Source: Actinomycetes bacterium (GTDB lineage Bacteria; Actinomycetota; Actinomycetes; Mycobacteriales; Mycobacteriaceae). From it: DNA of 19,961 nucleotides. The position numbers and the translations under genes were made by a program. Shown here piece by piece: positions 6,672-13,944 of the stretch. The DNA is taken from the NCBI GenBank assembly GCA_023404955.1, contig JAEXZY010000166.1:1-19961 (forward strand), in the 5' to 3' direction. Position 1 is the stretch's first letter; each line of letters opens with the position of its first letter. The notes under the pieces are model-generated. The model did not search any database. It saw only the letters and a program-made list of their open reading frames with translations, and was not told the DNA's origin.

Positions 6672-9101
6672 GTGCCACGAGTGGACCGCATCGCCGAACC
6701 GTGGGGACGCCGTACCCCGTACGGACCCGGCGAGGCGTGGCCGCACCGCGTCGACTCGTTCCTCATCGAGGGCGTGTCAGCCGACGACGTAGATCATTGG
6801 GCGCAGTCGGCGGCGGTCCTGCACTCGAACGGCGACGGACTCGACATCGCCGTCAAGGACGGCCGTATCGTCGGCGTCCGCGGTCGCGCCGTCGACCGGG
6901 TGAACCACGGCCGCCTCGACCCGAAGGATCTGTTCGGCTGGCAGGCCAACGCCTCACCTGATCGTCTGACCACACCGCTGATCCGCCGTGACGGTGTCCT
7001 CGTCGAAACCGACTGGGACACAGCGATGGACACGATCGTCACTCGGAGCAGGCAGCTGCTCGCCGAGCAGGGACCCAGCGCCATCGGGTTCTACACCTCG
7101 GGCCAACTGTTCATCGAGGAGTACTACACGCAAGCCGTCATCGCCCACGGCGCGATCGGCACGAATCATGTCGACGGCAACACCCGGTTGTGCACGGCGA
7201 CGGCTGCCGAGGCCCTCAAGGAATCTTTCGGTTGCGACGGCCAGCCGGGGTCCTACACCGATGTCGATCACGCCGACGTCATCGCACTCTTCGGCCACAA
7301 CGTCGCAGAGACTCAGACCGTGCTGTGGATGCGCATGCTGGATCGACTCGCCGGTCCGAACCCTCCGGCGATCATCTGCGTCGACCCTCGCCCGACGCCC
7401 GTGGCGCAGCACGCCACAGTGCACCTTGCGCCGTTGCCCGGCACCAATGTCGCGCTGATGAACGGTCTGCTGCACGAGATCCTGGCTCACAACTGGATCG
7501 ACCGCGACTACATCGACGCCCACACGGTGGGTTTCGAGGAACTCCGCAAGCGCGTCGCCGAGTTTCCGCCCGACCGCGTCGCGGCGATCTGCCGGATCGA
7601 CGCAGCGGATCTGCGCCGTGCCGCCGAGATCCTCGGCACCGCGGAACGTCTTCTGTCGACGGTCCTGCAGGGCTTCTACCAGTCGCACCAGGCCACCGCC
7701 GCGTCGGTTCAGGTCAACAACATCCATCTCGTACGCGGGATGCTCGGCAAGCCGGGCTGCGGGGTGCTGCAGATGAACGGTCAACCCACCGCGGAGAACA
7801 CCCGGGAGTGCGGTGCCGACGGCGATCTCGCAGGATTTCGCAACTGGGCCAACGACTCTCACATCGAGGAGCTGGCGCGGTTGTGGAACATCGACGCGAT
7901 GGACATTCCCCATTACGCGCCTCCGACGCATGCGATGCAGATGTTCCGCTACGCCGAAGAGGGCAGCCTGCGAATGCTGTGGGTCAGCGCCACCAACCCT
8001 GCGGTGTCTCTTCCGGACCTGGCGCGCATCCGCGCCATCCTCGCTCAGGAGCGGTTGTTCCTCGTCGTCCAGGACATCTTCCTGACCGAGACCGCGCAGC
8101 TCGCCGACGTGGTGTTGCCTGCCGCAGCCTGGGCGGAGAAGACGGGAACATTCACCAACGTCGATCGCACAGTGCACCTGTCGGAGAAGGCGGTGGAGCC
8201 GCCCGGACAGGCCCGCCCCGATCTGGACATCTTCCTCGACTACGCACGCCGGATGAATTTCCGCGACAGGGACGGCCGGCCGCTCCCTCCGTGGACCACT
8301 CCCGAGGAGGCCTTCGAGGCGTGGAAGCGATGCAGCGCGGGACGCCCCTGCGATTACACCGGGCTCAGCTACGACCTGCTGCGAGGCGGGAGCGGCATCC
8401 AGTGGCCCTGCACCATCGAGAGACCAGAGGGTACCGAGCGGCTGTACGCGGACGGCCGCTTCTTCGCCGACCCGGACTACTGCGAGGCATACGGCAAGGA
8501 CCTCATCACGGGGGCGCCGCTGGAGCCGACGGAGTACCGCGCCATGAATCCTGGCGGCCGGGCGATCATCAAGGCGGCCGAATACGTGCCGCCCCATGAG
8601 CCACCCTCGTCGGACTACCCGTACGTACTCATCACCGGCCGCACGCTGTACCACTTCCACACCCGCACCAAGACCGGGCGGGCCCCGCAACTCGACGCGG
8701 CGGCGCCCCAGGTATGGGTCGAGATCGCGGAATCGGACGCCAGACATGCGGGCATCTCCGAAGGCGATGTCGTCGAGATCCGCACCCCGCGGGGTTGTGT
8801 CACCGCGTCGGCACGCATCACCGGTATCCGCGATGGGGTGGTGTTCCTCCCCTTCCACTACGGCTACTGGGATGAGGACGCGCCCTCCGAGGATCGGGCG
8901 GCCAACGAACTCACGCTCACGGACTGGGACCCGGTATCGAAACAACCGATATTCAAGACGGCCGCCGCGTCGCTGCGCCGCGTCGACGCGGGTCGTGGTC
9001 CCGCGCCTGCACCGACCACGACGGCGTCCGCACCGACGACGAGCGAGGTGCCGCCGACGGTCGGAGGCGATCCGGCAGCCGCGGAGGAGGCGCGCTCATG
9101 A
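6672..9101 (+). CDS. Molybdopterin oxidoreductase lacking its N-terminal Fe-S cysteines
   Basis: 809-residue enzyme of the DMSO-reductase superfamily, closest by pattern to the assimilatory nitrate reductase/formate dehydrogenase-like group. GTG at 6672 has GAGGAG 7 nt upstream. The N-terminal region, normally C-x2-C-x3-C followed by a fourth Cys before a Lys, reads A48-V-L-H51-S-N-G-D55 and L-D83-P-K, so all four [4Fe-4S] ligands are absent although the flanking GLDIAVKDGRIVGVRGRA is intact. The presumed Mo ligand is retained: C174 in NTRLC, where nitrate reductases have RxCMAS. The Mo-cofactor fold continues through about 610, and the molybdopterin-dinucleotide-binding domain covers about 635-755 (ITGRTLYHFHTRTKTGR, then LPFHYGYWDEDAP). 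A Pro/Thr/Ala tail ends the protein. The stop overlaps the next gene by ATGA. Substrate unknown; no twin-arginine signal is seen, so it is probably cytoplasmic. Confidence 0.9.
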   Translation: MPRVDRIAEPWGRRTPYGPGEAWPHRVDSFLIEGVSADDVDHWAQSAAVLHSNGDGLDIAVKDGRIVGVRGRAVDRVNHGRLDPKDLFGWQANASPDRLTTPLIRRDGVLVETDWDTAMDTIVTRSRQLLAEQGPSAIGFYTSGQLFIEEYYTQAVIAHGAIGTNHVDGNTRLCTATAAEALKESFGCDGQPGSYTDVDHADVIALFGHNVAETQTVLWMRMLDRLAGPNPPAIICVDPRPTPVAQHATVHLAPLPGTNVALMNGLLHEILAHNWIDRDYIDAHTVGFEELRKRVAEFPPDRVAAICRIDAADLRRAAEILGTAERLLSTVLQGFYQSHQATAASVQVNNIHLVRGMLGKPGCGVLQMNGQPTAENTRECGADGDLAGFRNWANDSHIEELARLWNIDAMDIPHYAPPTHAMQMFRYAEEGSLRMLWVSATNPAVSLPDLARIRAILAQERLFLVVQDIFLTETAQLADVVLPAAAWAEKTGTFTNVDRTVHLSEKAVEPPGQARPDLDIFLDYARRMNFRDRDGRPLPPWTTPEEAFEAWKRCSAGRPCDYTGLSYDLLRGGSGIQWPCTIERPEGTERLYADGRFFADPDYCEAYGKDLITGAPLEPTEYRAMNPGGRAIIKAAEYVPPHEPPSSDYPYVLITGRTLYHFHTRTKTGRAPQLDAAAPQVWVEIAESDARHAGISEGDVVEIRTPRGCVTASARITGIRDGVVFLPFHYGYWDEDAPSEDRAANELTLTDWDPVSKQPIFKTAAASLRRVDAGRGPAPAPTTTASAPTTSEVPPTVGGDPAAAEEARS

Positions 9102-9580
9102 GCAGAATCCGGGCCGCGCTCGTCGAATTACACCGCAGCGAGCGGCATCTCGCTCACGATCTGCGTGCCATCGCCGCTCGGCATCACGCCGATCAGGACA
9201 TCAGTCACCTGGCGCGGGATCTCGCAGCATGGTCCGACGACCACGCCGCGATACTCGCCGATCACTCCCGTCGGCACGGTCTTGGCCTGCCCGCACGCGC
9301 CCGACTCCTCCCAGCGCAGCTGGTGATCCAGGAACACCTCAGCAATGCCCTGCGTCGCCGCCCTGAACCCGCGCTGGTGCTTCTGGCGGATCTGCGCCGC
9401 GTGCATCGGGTGGCGGCCGGGACATCTCTGGACTGGGAGCTGCTCGCGCAGGGTGCGCAGGCCACCAAAGACGCCGAGCTTCTGGCGGTCACGAAGCGAT
9501 GCCACCCGCAGACTCTGCGTCAGATGCGATGGGCCAACGCGATGCTCAAAGAGTTGTCCCCACAGGTTCTCGCGTCCTGA
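9098..9580 (+). CDS. Small all-helical protein, possibly ferritin-like; partner of the molybdoenzyme
   Basis: 160 residues with no recognised catalytic motif. By eye it forms four long amphipathic helices at about 2-30, 33-60, 90-122 and 123-153. It is rich in His, Asp and Glu on helices 1 and 2 (ELHRSERHLAHD, DDHAAILADH) and carries LDWELLAQGAQATKDAELLAV on helices 3 and 4. The pattern resembles ferritin-like or YciF-type bundles, but I cannot identify an unambiguous E-x-x-H di-iron motif, so the fold call is tentative. The ATG overlaps the oxidoreductase stop (ATGA) and has GGAGGAGG 7 nt upstream, so it is almost certainly co-translated. That suggests a dedicated partner, chaperone or electron-transfer subunit for the cluster-less molybdoenzyme. 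One cysteine only, C135. Confidence 0.8.
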   Translation: MSRIRAALVELHRSERHLAHDLRAIAARHHADQDISHLARDLAAWSDDHAAILADHSRRHGLGLPARARLLPAQLVIQEHLSNALRRRPEPALVLLADLRRVHRVAAGTSLDWELLAQGAQATKDAELLAVTKRCHPQTLRQMRWANAMLKELSPQVLAS

Positions 9581-9593
9581 CGGCCAGCGCCGG
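9581..9593. terminator. Short GC hairpin between convergent genes
   Basis: The 13 bp separating the two convergent stops contain CGGC-CAGC-GCCG, a 4-bp stem with a 4-nt loop. There is no T-run on either side. It is too small to be a confident terminator but is the only candidate structure in the gap. Confidence 0.2.
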
Positions 9594-10058
9594 CTAGACC
9601 AGCATGCGGCGATATTCCTGCGCCGGTTCCCCGGCGGCGGCGGCGAACTCCTCGAGCACGGTGGCCAACAGCTCGCGCCTCTCCGGTGCCATTTCCTGAA
9701 GCGCTCGGCGGATCGCGGCTCGCCGGTGGCGGATCACCTTGTCGATCAACGCCTGTCCCTCGCTGCTCAGCGTCAGCGATATGTTGCGACGGTCGGCGGG
9801 GTCCTGCCGACGGTCGAGCAGGCCGATCTTGATCAGGCGATCGACAAGACGGCTGGCGTTCGACGGGTTGACCTGTAGACCGTCGGCGACCGCGGCGAGG
9901 TTCATGGCTCCGCGAGTCGCGATCATCATCATCACCCGGACCTGGGGCACGGTCACCACGTCGTCGACGGTCATGATCGATGCGGCGGTGATGCCCACCA
10001 GCGCACGAGAAGCCCGCATCACCGACTCGACGTGGTCGACTGTCACGCGCGCACCCAT
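9594..10058 (-). CDS. MarR-family transcriptional regulator
   Basis: 154-residue winged-helix repressor-type protein. The helix-turn-helix is at about 53-75 (NLAAVADGLQVNPSNASRLVDRL) and the wing at 82-95 (DRRQDPADRRNISL), with the D-x-R-x basic signature. Helices at both ends (SVMRASRALVG and RRELLATVLEEFAAAAG) would dimerise. The start is set at the ATG at 10058; a TTG three codons upstream is also in frame. TAGGGT lies 8 nt before the ATG on the minus strand, so the mRNA is probably leaderless or nearly so. It is convergent with the molybdoenzyme operon (13-bp gap) and divergent from the ANTAR gene. Its targets cannot be read, but the molybdoenzyme pair and the ANTAR gene are the obvious neighbours. 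It reads VVTVPQVRVMMMIATRG before the HTH, typical of phenolic-ligand MarR proteins. Confidence 0.92.
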   Translation of the reverse strand: MGARVTVDHVESVMRASRALVGITAASIMTVDDVVTVPQVRVMMMIATRGAMNLAAVADGLQVNPSNASRLVDRLIKIGLLDRRQDPADRRNISLTLSSEGQALIDKVIRHRRAAIRRALQEMAPERRELLATVLEEFAAAAGEPAQEYRRMLV

Positions 10059-10066
10059 GCCGACCA

Positions 10067-10072
10067 ACCCTA
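10067..10072 (-). promoter_or_regulatory. -10 box TAGGGT for the MarR gene
   Basis: Read on the minus strand, TAGGGT matches TAnnnT and ends 8 nt before the ATG at 10058, which places the transcript start at or within a couple of bases of the start codon. No Shine-Dalgarno is visible. A -10-like TAGACT for the opposite gene lies at 10105-10110 on the plus strand, so the two promoters are back to back within about 40 bp. Confidence 0.4.
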
Positions 10073-10104
10073 CCGTCGGGCCACCGAGGCCACACCCGTG
10101 AACG

Positions 10105-10110
10105 TAGACT
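10105..10110 (+). promoter_or_regulatory. -10-like box TAGACT upstream of the ANTAR gene
   Basis: TAGACT fits TAnnnT and would start a transcript near 10117, giving a leader of about 40 nt before the ATG at 10158. No good -35 is visible. Assignment rests on position only. Confidence 0.3.
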
Positions 10111-10157
10111 CTCTAGCAATCATTGCCCTAGCGCATCCATCGGCGTACAACGGGAGG

Positions 10158-10484
10158 ATGACCGGCGCGCTCACCACGTCGGGCGCTCTCGATGCCGACG
10201 TTGACGACCTGTGCGAGATCATCGCGCAGCTGCGGGAGAAACTCGCGAGCCAACCGGTCATCGAGCAGGCCAAAGGCATGCTGATGCAGACCTTCGGGAT
10301 CGATGCCGAGGGCGCCTTCGGCATCCTGCGGGTCATGTCGCAGAACTGCAACGTCAAGCTACGCGACGTCGCGCTCGTCATCGTCGAATCGTGGCGCGAG
10401 GACGGCCCACGGCCCGATTTCGAGGCCGCCTCGGACCTCCTTGTCGACGTCCGCGAGAATCTCCGCCGTCCACGCTCACGCTGA
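10158..10484 (+). CDS. Stand-alone ANTAR-domain RNA-binding antiterminator
   Basis: 108-residue protein that is almost entirely an ANTAR domain. Residues 23-78 read IAQLREKLASQPVIEQAKGM, then MQTFGIDAEGAFGILR and NVKLRDVALVIVES, the three-helix ANTAR pattern. The family binds paired hexaloop RNA hairpins to prevent termination or affect translation. There is no GAF, PAS or receiver domain, only about 22 polar residues before ANTAR, so any signal must come from another protein or from abundance. The ATG at 10158 is used because GGGAGG precedes it, although that motif touches the start codon and is too close to be ideal. A GTG at 10098 is an alternative start, but it lies before the -10-like box. 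The 3' end overlaps the convergent NADH dehydrogenase gene by 9 bp. Confidence 0.85.
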   Translation: MTGALTTSGALDADVDDLCEIIAQLREKLASQPVIEQAKGMLMQTFGIDAEGAFGILRVMSQNCNVKLRDVALVIVESWREDGPRPDFEAASDLLVDVRENLRRPRSR

Positions 10485-11831
10485 CTGGTCGCGGCCCACG
10501 TTGTAGCTCTGGTGCACCGGGGATTCCCAGGTGTAGGGCTCCTCCGGGTGCCCGGATCCGCCCAGGATGAACGTGCGGTCGCTGCGGTTGGCCCGCGCGA
10601 TCGTCGCCATCCACGTGCCCACTGTGCTGAAGCGGTTACGCACCCCGGTCAGGAAGGCGATGTGGATGAAGCCCCAGCCCAGCCATCCCCCCACCCCGGC
10701 CAGCTTCACCGGACCGGCTTGCAGCAGCGCATTGCCACGGCTGATGTAGGCCGCCGAACCGAGATCACGATAGCGGTAGTTCTTGCGCCGCTTGCCCAAC
10801 ACGTCACGCCGGATGCACGCCGCTGCGTGTAACCCACCCTGCATGGCGTTCTCTGCGACGCCGGGTAATCCGTCGCGGCCCGCGAGGTCACCGATGACGA
10901 AGACCTCGCGGTGACCGGGCACCGACAGGTCGGGATCGACGGTGATGCGGCCGGATCGATCCGTCTGCGCGCCGAGCACGTCGGCGGCATGCCGGGCGAA
11001 GGGCACGGCTTCCACGCCGGCGGTCCACAACACCGTCCGGGTTGCGTACTCCCGGCTCGGCCCGCCGCCTTTCGAGCTCACGGTGACGCCGTCGCGGCGG
11101 ACGTCGGTGACGTGTACGCCGAAGTGCAGTTCGACGCCCAACTTCACCAGCGTCTCCTGGGCCCGGCCCGCCAGTGCCGGGGCGAAGCTCTTCAGCACCC
11201 GATCACCGCCATCGAACAGCAGCACCCGCGCCTCCCGGGGCTGAATGCTGTGGAACTCGTTGGCCAGCGCCCGCGTCGCCAATTCTCTGATCTGACCGGC
11301 CAATTCGACCCCGGTGGGACCGCCGCCCGCGACGGCGAAGGTCAACCACTGGTCGCGCTCGGGTCCTGGTGGCAGGGTCTCGGCGATCTCGAACGCGGCG
11401 AACACCCGCCGCCGGATGCTCAGTGCGTCATCGAGCGTCTTCATGCCCGGTGCCCAGGCTGCGAATTCCTCGTGACCGAAGTAGGACTGACGCATCCCGG
11501 CTGCAATCACGAGGTAGTCGTAGTCGACGTCGAAGGTGGTGTCATCCGGTCGGCGCGCTGTCACCCGACGGGCGGTGGGATCGAGCCGCACGGCCTCACC
11601 GAGCAGCGTCTGCACGTTCGAGTGGTGCTCGAGTTCCTCGCGCAGGGATCGGCTGATCTGGCCGATGCTCAGTGTGCCTGTGGCGCACTGGTAGAGCAGG
11701 GGTTGGAAGACGTGGCACGCCGCTCGATCGATCAGAGTCACGTCGACGTCGATCCCGCGGAATCGCCGCGCACAGAACAGGCCGCCGAATCCGCCGCCGA
11801 TGATCACGACCTTGGGACGCTCGTCACCCAT
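10476..11831 (-). CDS. ndh: Type II NADH dehydrogenase-like flavoprotein
   Basis: 451-residue single-subunit NADH:quinone oxidoreductase-type protein that would pass electrons from NADH to menaquinone at the inner face of the membrane without pumping protons. The FAD dinucleotide fold starts at VVIIGGGFGGLFCARRF (8-24), the NAD fold at FAVAGGGPTGVELAGQ (165-180), and the second FAD motif is VFVIGDLAG (310-318). The quinone-site region reads AENAMQGG (326-333), matching the family A-x2-A-x-Q pattern. Near the C-terminus, LGWGFIHIAFLTGVRNRF (385-402) is the amphipathic membrane-anchoring helix. ATG at 11831 is 83 bp from the divergent diguanylate cyclase start. Mycobacteria often carry several such paralogues; I cannot say whether this is the main Ndh, and the gene symbol is by family. 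Confidence 0.88.
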   Translation of the reverse strand: MGDERPKVVIIGGGFGGLFCARRFRGIDVDVTLIDRAACHVFQPLLYQCATGTLSIGQISRSLREELEHHSNVQTLLGEAVRLDPTARRVTARRPDDTTFDVDYDYLVIAAGMRQSYFGHEEFAAWAPGMKTLDDALSIRRRVFAAFEIAETLPPGPERDQWLTFAVAGGGPTGVELAGQIRELATRALANEFHSIQPREARVLLFDGGDRVLKSFAPALAGRAQETLVKLGVELHFGVHVTDVRRDGVTVSSKGGGPSREYATRTVLWTAGVEAVPFARHAADVLGAQTDRSGRITVDPDLSVPGHREVFVIGDLAGRDGLPGVAENAMQGGLHAAACIRRDVLGKRRKNYRYRDLGSAAYISRGNALLQAGPVKLAGVGGWLGWGFIHIAFLTGVRNRFSTVGTWMATIARANRSDRTFILGGSGHPEEPYTWESPVHQSYNVGRDQSA

Positions 11832-11876
11832 GCCATCGTCGATACCCGTTTCTCATCGAAAGCACCCTCAAAGCGC

Positions 11877-11882
11877 TAGCCT
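11877..11882 (+). promoter_or_regulatory. -10-like box TAGCCT for the diguanylate cyclase gene
   Basis: TAGCCT fits TAnnnT and would give a start near 11889, about 26 nt before the ATG at 11915, which has only a weak G-rich ribosome-binding site. It lies in the 83-bp spacer shared with the divergent ndh promoter. No -35 is convincing. Confidence 0.3.
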
Positions 11883-11914
11883 CGACCAGAAGAGTCGGGC
11901 CGGCGGGGGCGGGT

Positions 11915-13528
11915 ATGTCAGGAGACGACACCGACGCCCCGACGGCGTCGGTGGACAGCGCAGCAGACGTCGAGCAGCGCTTCCGCGAGCTGTTCGACCT
12001 GGCCAGTGACGGGATCTGCGTCCACCAGGACGGCGCGATCGTGTTCGCGAACACCACCGCCGTGCGGTGGATGGGCGTCTCGGGAAGCGACGCCCTGATC
12101 GGCCGGAAGGTGGCGGACTTCATTCCCCCCGACATCTTGGGAAGGGTGGAGAGCCGTCTGAGCGGCCTGCACCGCGATGGCGACAACGCTCCTCCGACGG
12201 AGGTGACGATGAGTCGCTCGCGTGGCGCGATGCGTGACGTCGAAGCGACCTCGACCCGTATCCAGTGGAACGGCCGGCCGGCTGTCGTCACCTACTTCCG
12301 AGACCTGACCAAGAGCCGGGCGGCGGATCTGCTGCGCTATCAGGCGGCCCTTCTCGACCATGTCAGTGACGGGGTCATCGGGTTGTCTCCCGAAGGCACG
12401 GTCAGCAGCTGGAATGCCGCGGCCGAGAAGATCTACGGCCGCACGGCCCAGGAGGTATGTGACCGGCCTGTGCACGACGCGGTGGGCGCGGAGGTCGACG
12501 CCGAGCGTCTCATAGACACACTCGGGGTGCTGCACACGACGCACGTCGCTGCCGACGGCTCACCGCGCTTCATCCGCCTCTCAGCGGCGCGGACCACGTC
12601 CGGATATGTGTTGATCTGCGCCGACATGACAGCGCTGCGCCGCGCCGAACGACATTTCGAAGCTGTGGTGACCGCGCTCGACGCGGGGGTGGTGGTGTTC
12701 CATCCCGACGGTGCGGTGATGTCGTCGAATCCGGCCGCGCAGCGCATTCTCGCTACGGTGCGGCCCGTCGACGCACCCTTCGCCTCGAACATCCCACTCG
12801 TCGACGCGCAGGGTCGAGCGTTGCCGGCCATACAGCAGCCGGTGTGGCAGGTCGCGCATTCCGGCATCCCCCAGATCGATCGCGTGGTGGGAGTCGACTG
12901 TGAGGACGGCAGCAGGGTGTGGCTGTCGATGAGCACGAGGTTGCTCAGTCCCGACGATCCGCTGCGCTCCCCGGTTGTAACGACGTTCATCGACATCACC
13001 GCGCAGAAGGTGGCCCACGAGCGGGCGGAGCACGAAGCCGTTCACGATGTGCTGACGGGACTGCTGAACCGCTCGGGGGCGTTCGCGCGCATTGCGGCCT
13101 CGCTGCGCCCGGATGCCGTCCACAGGCTCAGCGCGGTGCTCTTCATCGATCTCGACGACCTCAAGTCCGTCAACGACTCACTGGGCCATGACGCCGGGGA
13201 CGCGGTGCTCGTCACCGCGTCGGCGCGGATGAAACACGCGCTGCGCGAGTCCGATCTCATCGCTCGGCTGGCGGGAGACGAGTTCGTGGTACTGCTGATG
13301 CAGCGCATCGAACAGCCCGACCTGGACGAGTTGATCGATCGATTGCATTGCGCAGCAACCGATCCCATCCGATACCACGGCATCGAGATCACGGTGACCG
13401 CCAGTATCGGGGTGACACTGGTGGGCCTGAACGACGTGCGGGACGCCCTCGAGCTGCTCCGCGCCGCCGACGAGGCGATGTACCACGCCAAGGCATCCGG
13501 CCGGGGCCGCACGCGTTACGCGGTGTGA
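11915..13528 (+). CDS. Triple-PAS GGDEF diguanylate cyclase
   Basis: 537-residue soluble sensor enzyme predicted to make cyclic di-GMP. Three PAS-like domains lie at about 20-133 (FDLASDGICVHQDGAIVFAN), 142-245 (LDHVSDGVIGLSPEGTVSSWN, then FIRLSAARTTSGYVLICADMT) and 248-365 (VTALDAGVVVFHPDGAVMSSN, ending FIDIT). The GGDEF domain is at about 372-534 (DVLTGLLNR, FIDLDDLKSVNDSLGHDAGD). The signature is A-G-D-E-F (453-457) rather than GGDEF; the Asp-Glu pair that binds metal and GTP is intact. An I-site R-x-x-D (RESD, 444-447) sits five residues before it, so product inhibition is expected. No EAL domain and no TM helices are present. Next to ndh, PAS sensing of redox or flavin state is a reasonable but unproven idea. 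ATG at 11915 is preferred, as it sits at the junction of the G-rich leader and the reading frame. Confidence 0.92.
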   Translation: MSGDDTDAPTASVDSAADVEQRFRELFDLASDGICVHQDGAIVFANTTAVRWMGVSGSDALIGRKVADFIPPDILGRVESRLSGLHRDGDNAPPTEVTMSRSRGAMRDVEATSTRIQWNGRPAVVTYFRDLTKSRAADLLRYQAALLDHVSDGVIGLSPEGTVSSWNAAAEKIYGRTAQEVCDRPVHDAVGAEVDAERLIDTLGVLHTTHVAADGSPRFIRLSAARTTSGYVLICADMTALRRAERHFEAVVTALDAGVVVFHPDGAVMSSNPAAQRILATVRPVDAPFASNIPLVDAQGRALPAIQQPVWQVAHSGIPQIDRVVGVDCEDGSRVWLSMSTRLLSPDDPLRSPVVTTFIDITAQKVAHERAEHEAVHDVLTGLLNRSGAFARIAASLRPDAVHRLSAVLFIDLDDLKSVNDSLGHDAGDAVLVTASARMKHALRESDLIARLAGDEFVVLLMQRIEQPDLDELIDRLHCAATDPIRYHGIEITVTASIGVTLVGLNDVRDALELLRAADEAMYHAKASGRGRTRYAV

Positions 13529-13555
13529 TCGCCCACCCGCCGCCCCGACCTGAGC

Positions 13556-13561
13556 CATGAT
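13556..13561 (+). promoter_or_regulatory. -10-like CATGAT before the S4-domain gene
   Basis: CATGAT lies 7 nt before the ATG at 13569, the spacing of a leaderless start. If real, it overlaps the alternative in-frame ATG at 13557 and argues for the downstream one. It departs from the TA consensus in its first base. Confidence 0.3.
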
Positions 13562-13568
13562 GGTCGCC

Positions 13569-13934
13569 ATGGACGCGACTCGCGTGGATCGCTGGCTGTG
13601 GGCGGTCCGGCTGACCAAGACGCGCCCGGATGCCGCTGAGGCCTGCCGTGGCGGTCACGTCCGCGTCAACGACCGGCCCGCGAAGCCGTCCACCATGGTG
13701 GGCCCCGGCGACACGGTGCGCGCCCTGGTCGGGGATCGCACCCGAATCGTCGAAGTGGTCCGCGTCATCCAGAAGCGTGTCGGGGCCGCGGACGCGGCGA
13801 CCTGCTATCTGGACCGCACACCGCCTCCCCCGCCGGCTATCGCCATGCCGGTCGCGGTGCGCGACCGCGGCGCAGGCCGGCCCACCAAGCGGGACCGGCG
13901 ACTCCTCGACAAGTGGCGGGCACAGCAGGGGTGA
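13569..13934 (+). CDS. S4-domain RNA-binding protein (Hsp15/HslR-like)
   Basis: 121-residue basic protein. The S4 RNA-binding domain is at about 5-65: RVDRWLWAVRLTKTR, then A-CRGGHVRVNDRPAKPSTMVGPGDTV, the same layout as Hsp15/RqcP proteins that rescue peptidyl-tRNA on dissociated 50S subunits. After a Pro-rich stretch (PPPPP at 85-89) the protein ends in the basic tail GRPTKRDRRLLDKWR, common in actinobacterial members. The start may instead be the ATG at 13557 (four residues longer). It lies 40 bp after the diguanylate cyclase, and its stop is 10 bp before the next gene, so this gene and the downstream membrane protein may form one transcript. Confidence 0.87.
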   Translation: MDATRVDRWLWAVRLTKTRPDAAEACRGGHVRVNDRPAKPSTMVGPGDTVRALVGDRTRIVEVVRVIQKRVGAADAATCYLDRTPPPPPAIAMPVAVRDRGAGRPTKRDRRLLDKWRAQQG

Positions 13935-13944
13935 GAGCGCGTCG

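Noticed and set aside
6954..8945. 663-codon open frame on the minus strand opposite the molybdoenzyme
   Set aside because: It is antisense to a gene with clear family motifs, is Arg/Val/Gly/His-rich with no recognisable domain, and is the usual high-GC shadow frame.
10911..11879. 322-codon plus-strand frame opposite ndh
   Set aside because: Antisense shadow of a gene with clear FAD and NAD motifs.
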